Assembly (NCBI RefSeq): GCF_000179575.2
Contig: NC_015636.1
Location: 1,341,495-1,405,494, forward strand
DNA length: 64,000 nt
DNA from: Methanothermococcus okinawensis IH1
GTDB taxonomy: Archaea > AGJL01 > Methanococci > Methanococcales > Methanococcaceae
Direction: 5' to 3'
Part shown: positions 58,967 through 64,000 of the stretch, in pieces
Position numbering within the stretch: position 1 is the first letter of the stretch
Layout of the letters: the number at the start of each line of letters is the position of its first letter
Position numbers and translations under genes: made by a program
The notes under the pieces: generated by a model
Told to the model about the DNA's origin: nothing
What the model saw: the letters and a program-made list of their open reading frames with translations, nothing else
Databases searched by the model: none

Positions 58967-59452
58967 TTATTCATTTTTTAAATAATTTTTATTTTTATTA
59001 TTAATTATCCCTATTTTTAATAATATTTTAACCCATATAAAATTTAAAATTAAAGCCACTGGAAATATTATAAAACTTATTATATCATGAATGGTAGTGT
59101 AATCCGCTAAATAAGAAGAATTTTTTAAAATAAATATTATTCTTAATATATTTGTAAGTGTTATAATAATTATTCCTACAATTGAATATATTAATTTATA
59201 TTTAATGGGTGTTTTAGGAGTTCCAAATACATAAGCCAAAAATAATGACATTTCAAAAGAGCATGTGCAGGCAGGCATTATAGAAAATATATTTCCATTG
59301 TAAATAACATTGTTTTCAAAATATGGTGTCGTCAGTAAATAACCAACTATAACAGCTAATATCTTAGCAATTTCCATCTCAAAAGTTCTTAAAAAAAGAT
59401 ATGTTATAATTAATAATATTAAAAAATTTACTAAATATCTTTTATTTTCCAT
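58967..59452 (-). CDS. Archaeosortase/exosortase family transpeptidase-like enzyme
   Basis: 161 residues with about five membrane helices. The three catalytic positions of the family are present in order: Cys62 in MPACTCSFE, Arg104 in LTNILRI, and His122 in TTIHDI. In the usual signature the residue two after the Cys is Gly; here it is Cys64, which is odd. The family cuts a C-terminal sorting signal and attaches the protein to a lipid or other carrier. Its gene overlaps the prepilin gene by 11 bases and lies next to a 1013-residue PKD protein with a sorting-like tail. Confidence 0.8.
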   Translation of the reverse strand: MENKRYLVNFLILLIITYLFLRTFEMEIAKILAVIVGYLLTTPYFENNVIYNGNIFSIMPACTCSFEMSLFLAYVFGTPKTPIKYKLIYSIVGIIIITLTNILRIIFILKNSSYLADYTTIHDIISFIIFPVALILNFIWVKILLKIGIINNKNKNYLKNE

Positions 59453-59669
59453 GGGTCGTGACCTCTTTTATTCCATCAACCTGTTTCATAACATTGTTAT
59501 CGGCGGTGGTCGTGATTTCAGTGTTTGAATTTTCAGCAGTGGTTGATGAGGATTTCACATGTTTTAAATAATAAAATGAAGCAATTGAAGCTACTGCAAC
59601 AGCAGCAGCCAATAATATAGCGAATTCTAATGATAATTGCCCCTTGTTTGAAAATATTTTTTTTATCAT
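59442..59669 (-). CDS. Class III signal peptide prepilin (DUF361 type)
   Basis: 75 residues. [20 protein letters not shown] contains the class III prepilin motif K-G-Q-x-S-x-E: the EppA-type peptidase would cut before Gln10 and leave the hydrophobic assembly helix ([22 protein letters not shown]). The rest is a short Ser/Thr-rich part with no conserved globule. Such small pilins can form a pilus core. It overlaps the PKD gene by four bases and the archaeosortase gene by 11 bases. Confidence 0.85.
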   Translation of the reverse strand: MIKKIFSNKGQLSLEFAILLAAAVAVASIASFYYLKHVKSSSTTAENSNTEITTTADNNVMKQVDGIKEVTTHGK

Positions 59670-62600
59670 CTATACCACCTACCTATATAAGCTATTGTTA
59701 TAATGGTAGTTATGAATAACAGTATATTTATTGGTAAAGGAATCGGTATGCTTCTTTTTATTCCCCCTACATTGATTGAAACAAATCTTATGGTTGAATC
59801 CTTATTTCCATCATTATCTACAATAGTTAATTTAACGGTATATGTTTTACTGTTATTATATTTGTGTGAAATTATTTTGTTAGTGGTGGTTGTATTAGTG
59901 CCATCTCCAAAATCCCATATATATTTTACAATTTTTCCATCTATATCATAAGATTTTGAAGCGTTAAATGTCACATTTGAGCCATTAACTGTAAAATCAA
60001 ATATTGCTATTGGGGGATAACTTGTCATCCCTTCAATGAATATTGGTTTTTGCACTGTATCGCTTATGCCTACATTATTCCAAACTGTTAATGTTATGTA
60101 ATAAGGTCCTTCTTTTGGGTAGATGTGGCTTGGATTTTGTTTATTTGATGAAGTTCCATCTCCAAAATCCCATGTCCATCTAACAATTTTTCCAGGTGTT
60201 GAGTTTGACTTATCTATAAAGTTTATCGTTGTATTAACCTTTAATGAAGAAGGATATCCGAAATCTGCTTTAACATAATATACAGTTAATATCTTTGATA
60301 TTGAACTTGAAGCGTTTAATTCATCATGAACTGTAAGTGTAACGGTGTAATTTCCAGGGTTGTTGTATGTATGGGTTATTATAGGATTTGTTGTATTTGC
60401 ATTAAATCCATCTCCAAAATCCCATGAATAATTTATACCACTTTCTTTGTCATATGATGACAAAGCATTAAATATTACTTGTTTATTAACTTTTGGATAT
60501 GTTGGTGAATAGGTAAAATCAGCCACTGGTGGATTATTTATAACTTTAAATTCAACAATTGTGGAATTTTTACCTCCCATTCCATCCCAAATTGTTAGAT
60601 TTGCAGTGTAATTTCCAGGTTTAAATTTGTGAGTTACTACTTTTAATTCATTTGATGAATAATTCCATACTATATTTCTTGAACTATTATAAACGGTTAA
60701 GTTAAATCCATATATTTTTGCCATTGGGGAGTTTTGGGGAATTGTATAATTGCCTATTTTATTTCCCTTATAATCATATTCTGGAATATTTCTATTTGCA
60801 TCTGGGTCATGACTATTTAATGGATTAAAGGATACCATATCAATATAACTTGCAGGATTTGGATAAACATATAATTTTGCTACTGGATTTTTATTATCAA
60901 TTATATACACAGTTTTTCCATTTTCACAACGTGCCACTTTCATATCTATGTGATATACACCTTCGGATGAGTAACTATGGTTGAGAGTATATGGGGAGTG
61001 ATACGTTTTAATAGAAATAGAATTTCCATCTCCAAAATATATGTTGTGAATTTTATTTATATAATGTGCTGGTTCAACTATTGTGATATTTATTGGAAAG
61101 TTTGTTGGGGCTATTGTAGGATTGGCATAAATTTGAGGATAACTATTATAACCTCCAACACCTATTGGTGAAGGAATACCTACTTCGATATTTCCATATT
61201 CATCAACAATAAACACATGAGGATAGTAAAGACCTGAGTTTTTATATTTATGCGTTGGAGCTTTTTTAAAAGAAATTGTTCCATCTCCAAAGCTCCACAT
61301 AATAAATATTGGATTATTTACTGGAGAGCAGTTAAATTTAACTTTTTTATTTACAGAAACCTCTGTGCGACTTGCAGTAGCCGTTATATCAATATAATAT
61401 CCATCTTTCAATTTAACATCTGATTTATTTATTGGATTATCTGAATAATAGTATAAATCAACTGTATGATTTTCTTTATCATATTCATAATCATAACTTT
61501 TTTTATCATGTGTTTTTGATGGATGAAAATTGTATTTCGTATTTCCCACATCATCAACAACTATAAAATTCAAGGTATCCGATTTCCACCAGCTACCTTT
61601 TCCATAGCTCATCCAAAAGAATGGCCACATAAACGGAAATTTGTATTTATGGTAAGATGGATTAAATGAATTTTTATGAGCATAATTTGTTTCCTTTCCA
61701 TCCCCAAAATCCCATTTCCACAATTTTCCCCAAGCTCCACTCATTTTAAATTTTATAGAATCATTCACATTATATGTCATTTTATATGGATTAACATATG
61801 TATTTCCTCTGTTATCGTTATGTTTGCCTGAACTATTATATACATAGGTATGAGCTTCTCCATTGTAGTGATTAGGCCCCATGACCCAATATATATACCC
61901 TCCCCTATGTCTTTTTACATGTATTCCCTCATCTAAATAACCAACCATAACCCTTCCATAATCATCAACAACTAAAACCCTTGGAAAATAAAATCCAGGT
62001 TTTGTATAGGTATGTGTTGGAGATTTTTCAAAGGAAAATGTTCCATCTCCAAAACTCCACATAGTAAATATTATATTTCTACTTACCGAATAACTAAATT
62101 TAACAGTGTCTCCTTCTACAATTTCAGTTTTATCAGCATTTACATTAACTTGTGTTGTATCTATACTTAATCCAGAAAATTCTTCATTCATTTTAATGTT
62201 TGAGAAGTATTTTATTATAACAGTATTATTTGAGCCGTTGTATAAAATATCCCAAGTAGTTTTAGAATTTGAAGGACTACCATTAAAAATATATTTTGTA
62301 TTGGAGATGTCCCCCACTACAAGCCAGTTATAAGTCAATGCCTTAGAATATGCAGTATTATTTAGATATCCGCACCATGATACTGGATATGGAAATGGAA
62401 TGTTATATTTATGTGTAACTATTTTATTAGAACCATAATCTGTTTCTGTTAAATCCCCAAAATCCCATTTTGTAAATCCGCTATTTATAATATTTTGGGA
62501 TATGTTATCTTTTGCTAACGCTTTAAATGTTAAAGTATCATTTACGTTATATGCAATAATATAAGAGTTATAGTTATTTGTGTAGTTTGAGCTATTTGTT

Positions 62601-62707
62601 ATATTCATAGTATCTGAGTGAATTGGAATTATATAACCATTTGATGACCATAGAAATCCTCCAATACCAAACAAAATAATTATCTGAATTATATATTTAG
62701 TATTCAT
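59666..62707 (-). CDS. Giant PKD-repeat surface protein with sorting-type C-terminus
   Basis: 1013 residues. After a signal helix ([20 protein letters not shown]) come up to eight PKD-like domains, shown by W-x-F-G-D-G cores: [84 protein letters not shown]. The tail is [30 protein letters not shown]: short Pro-rich motif, one membrane helix, basic end, the layout of archaeosortase substrates. The start at 62707 follows GGTGAAATT. It ends overlapping the prepilin start. Likely an adhesin or stalk protein, held by lipid or membrane after sorting. Confidence 0.82.
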   Translation of the reverse strand: MNTKYIIQIIILFGIGGFLWSSNGYIIPIHSDTMNITNSSNYTNNYNSYIIAYNVNDTLTFKALAKDNISQNIINSGFTKWDFGDLTETDYGSNKIVTHKYNIPFPYPVSWCGYLNNTAYSKALTYNWLVVGDISNTKYIFNGSPSNSKTTWDILYNGSNNTVIIKYFSNIKMNEEFSGLSIDTTQVNVNADKTEIVEGDTVKFSYSVSRNIIFTMWSFGDGTFSFEKSPTHTYTKPGFYFPRVLVVDDYGRVMVGYLDEGIHVKRHRGGYIYWVMGPNHYNGEAHTYVYNSSGKHNDNRGNTYVNPYKMTYNVNDSIKFKMSGAWGKLWKWDFGDGKETNYAHKNSFNPSYHKYKFPFMWPFFWMSYGKGSWWKSDTLNFIVVDDVGNTKYNFHPSKTHDKKSYDYEYDKENHTVDLYYYSDNPINKSDVKLKDGYYIDITATASRTEVSVNKKVKFNCSPVNNPIFIMWSFGDGTISFKKAPTHKYKNSGLYYPHVFIVDEYGNIEVGIPSPIGVGGYNSYPQIYANPTIAPTNFPINITIVEPAHYINKIHNIYFGDGNSISIKTYHSPYTLNHSYSSEGVYHIDMKVARCENGKTVYIIDNKNPVAKLYVYPNPASYIDMVSFNPLNSHDPDANRNIPEYDYKGNKIGNYTIPQNSPMAKIYGFNLTVYNSSRNIVWNYSSNELKVVTHKFKPGNYTANLTIWDGMGGKNSTIVEFKVINNPPVADFTYSPTYPKVNKQVIFNALSSYDKESGINYSWDFGDGFNANTTNPIITHTYNNPGNYTVTLTVHDELNASSSISKILTVYYVKADFGYPSSLKVNTTINFIDKSNSTPGKIVRWTWDFGDGTSSNKQNPSHIYPKEGPYYITLTVWNNVGISDTVQKPIFIEGMTSYPPIAIFDFTVNGSNVTFNASKSYDIDGKIVKYIWDFGDGTNTTTTNKIISHKYNNSKTYTVKLTIVDNDGNKDSTIRFVSINVGGIKRSIPIPLPINILLFITTIITIAYIGRWYR

Positions 62708-62885
62708 AATTTCACCACTTATCATATAGAAAACATTGTGATTGGCACTAACTTTATACACATATACGTTGAAATTAAAATTTAAAATAAAATAACTAAT
62801 CAACTTAGGGTATATTATTATTTTCTTGTTATATGCACTTCGTTTGATATGGGCTTCAGGTGTTGTATTATTTATTTGAGTGAAT

Positions 62886-63323
62886 TTATTGAATTTGAAT
62901 TGAAGTATTTTTTAAAATATAATATCTACTATTATCGTAAGTTATGTTTATGGTTTTATTTAGGTTTTTTCCCGATGATGATAGGATATCTCCTGTTATA
63001 TTAACCCCCTTATCAGTAGGTATAAAAAATATAGTTCTTGTTGTATCTACAACAATGCTTTTATTGCCAAAATACAGAGTATATGATTTAAGACCTATTG
63101 GTTTTAATTCCATTGATATAGTTACATTTTTTGAATAACTTAGTAAGGCATAATTTTCAAAACTATCTGCAATTGAATAAAGCCTATCGGCTAATTCAGC
63201 ATTTTTAAAACTTTTAGATGTATTAAACACATTGTAATATATTAATGTAGATATCAACAATAAAAACATAATTGCAAGAACTGCATCAATAGAAATTTGA
63301 CCTTTTTTATAATAAAGTTTCAT
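62886..63323 (-). CDS. Class III signal peptide pilin-like protein
   Basis: 145 residues. [26 protein letters not shown] has the prepilin pattern K-K-G-Q-I-S-I-D with Asp in place of the usual Glu at +5, then a hydrophobic helix. The globular part is beta-rich ([32 protein letters not shown]). Single gene at the start of the minus-strand pilus-type cluster, separated by 178 bases from the PKD gene. I chose the ATG at 63323; a GTG three codons earlier is inside the binding site. Confidence 0.8.
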   Translation of the reverse strand: MKLYYKKGQISIDAVLAIMFLLLISTLIYYNVFNTSKSFKNAELADRLYSIADSFENYALLSYSKNVTISMELKPIGLKSYTLYFGNKSIVVDTTRTIFFIPTDKGVNITGDILSSSGKNLNKTINITYDNSRYYILKNTSIQIQ

Positions 63324-63776
63324 AATAATCACATATTATTTTAGTTTAAATAATGTGATAATTCCTTTATTTATTTTTTATTGCCTGTAATTATGATATT
63401 ACTATAAAAATATTATATTATTAATTTTAGTTATTAGTTATCTAAATAAATAATAAAATTGGGTATAATTTAAATAATAATTAAATATCAATATATTATT
63501 AAATATTGCAATTATAATATATATAATAATATAGTTAAAGATGTATTAAACACATGAGCTCCTATTGATGATAATCTATTGATAAAATATATAATAAATG
63601 CGCTTTTTGTTATTTTCAAAAGTTAACCTTATATATAATTTATTAACAAAATATATTTATCATTAACAAAATATAATTTATTATTAATAACATCTAAACT
63701 ATAAGTTTGGAATCTGAGGCATATAAAAGTCTCTTATTATTTTTATTTCCTATTTTAAATTAATGGATGTGATACC
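63324..63776. other. Divergent intergenic region before the TPR gene
   Basis: 453 AT-rich bases without a reading frame. It holds one GAGCTC (63556), a 14-base direct repeat (ATTAACAAAATATA at 63642 and 63662) and a likely TATA box (CATATAAAAG, about 63719-63728) for the gene at 63777. Confidence 0.45.
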
Positions 63777-64000
63777 ATGGGGTTTTTCAATACTATTAAA
63801 AAATTTTTTAATACGAAAAAAAAAGCTAAATCATGGATAATCAAAGGAATTGCTCTCGAAAAATTAGGGAAACACGAGGAAGCTATTAAATACTATGATA
63901 AAGCATTGGAAATATGCCCAAATTATGCTGAGTTATGGAAGCTTAAAGGAATTGCCCTTGAAAAATTGGGGAGATATAGAGAAGCCAGTGAATGTTACAA
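63777..64000 (+). CDS. TPR-repeat protein (partial, runs off right edge)
   Basis: 74 codons are visible. MGFFNTIKKFFNTKKKAK is a basic start, then two tetratricopeptide units, SWIIKGIALEKLGKHEEAIKYYDKALEICP and LWKLKGIALEKLGRYREASECY. The repeats are very alike in DNA too. No function beyond a binding scaffold can be given; the rest lies outside the window. Confidence 0.85.
   Translation, partial: MGFFNTIKKFFNTKKKAKSWIIKGIALEKLGKHEEAIKYYDKALEICPNYAELWKLKGIALEKLGRYREASECY

Larger units (their letters stand above)
7053..63561. repeat. Dispersed overrepresented palindrome GAGCTC (HIP-like)
   Basis: 64 copies were counted by hand, the first at 7053 and the last at 63556, in coding and non-coding DNA and in all reading frames. 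Neighbouring bases vary, with GGAGCTCC common. Given the base composition about 4 would be expected. This recalls the HIP1 palindrome of cyanobacteria. No copy was found in 1-7052 or 57190-63555. Confidence 0.85.

Noticed and set aside
63642-63675. Direct repeat ATTAACAAAATATA as a recombination or attachment site
   Set aside because: Two copies 20 bases apart in very AT-rich DNA are not enough; no integrase gene is near.
1-64000. tRNA, rRNA, CRISPR array or transposase genes
   Set aside because: No GC-rich RNA island, spaced repeat series or transposase-like frame was seen on reading both strands; the tandem repeat at 43320 has no spacers.
1-64000. Rarity of CTAG in the window
   Set aside because: It seems scarce, but I did not count it with care, and avoidance of CTAG is common in prokaryotes.

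Overview
The window is archaeal, from the order Methanococcales (a Methanococcus or Methanothermococcus type organism; I cannot fix the genus). The evidence is the very AT-rich DNA, the GGTGA-type ribosome binding sites 4-5 bases before most starts, archaeal ribosomal proteins S3Ae and S2, the Nop5-fibrillarin pair, HMG-CoA reductase, archaetidylserine synthase, chorismate lyase and the AmmeMemoRadiSam protein side by side, and TfrB (thiol:fumarate reductase) beside a homologue of the M. jannaschii Na+/Ca2+ exchanger. No tRNA, rRNA, CRISPR array or transposase was seen.

Layout. 1-10453, minus strand: a surface-glycan cluster (nucleotide-sugar epimerase, GDP-mannose 4,6-dehydratase, GT2 transferase, MocA-type oxidoreductase, aldo-keto-reductase-like protein, three GT4 transferases, a large membrane protein). 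One GT4 gene is split by a frameshift and a start fragment of a fourth remains. 10560-13147: one intact archaeal ATPase and two decayed copies. 13341-19400: three exported surface proteins, two sharing a 383-base almost identical block, the third with clostridial-type cell-wall-binding repeats and PKD domains. 19629-22227: a DUF4129-like membrane protein and a SpoIIM-like protein. 22370-39000: mostly housekeeping genes (SerB, chorismate lyase, AmrS, Taw3, archaetidylserine synthase, FtsY, Hsp20, nucleases, eS1, uS2, Nop5, fibrillarin, BioA). 38986-42266: a frameshifted repeat/NYN protein and a TPR protein. 42504-54738: phosphopantothenate pathway ligase, molybdate/tungstate ABC transporter, HisE, RibH, gamma-carbonic-anhydrase-like protein, HMG-CoA reductase, TfrB, exchanger, LeuA, NifX-like protein. 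54761-63323, minus strand: seven genes that look like a pilus/adhesin system with its own archaeosortase, a class III prepilin, a 1013-residue PKD protein with a sorting-type tail and two DUF2341 proteins. A TPR gene enters at the right edge.

Three signals stand out. First, the palindrome GAGCTC is scattered at about one per kilobase (64 copies by hand count, about 4 expected from composition) but is missing from 1-7050 and 57190-63550, the two surface-structure regions, as if these were newer DNA. Second, three exported proteins (starts near 14867, 15898 and 30809) have a good ribosome binding site at normal spacing from an ATT codon and no ATG there. Third, the archaeosortase-prepilin-PKD gene trio overlaps end to end and is the best candidate for an undescribed system.
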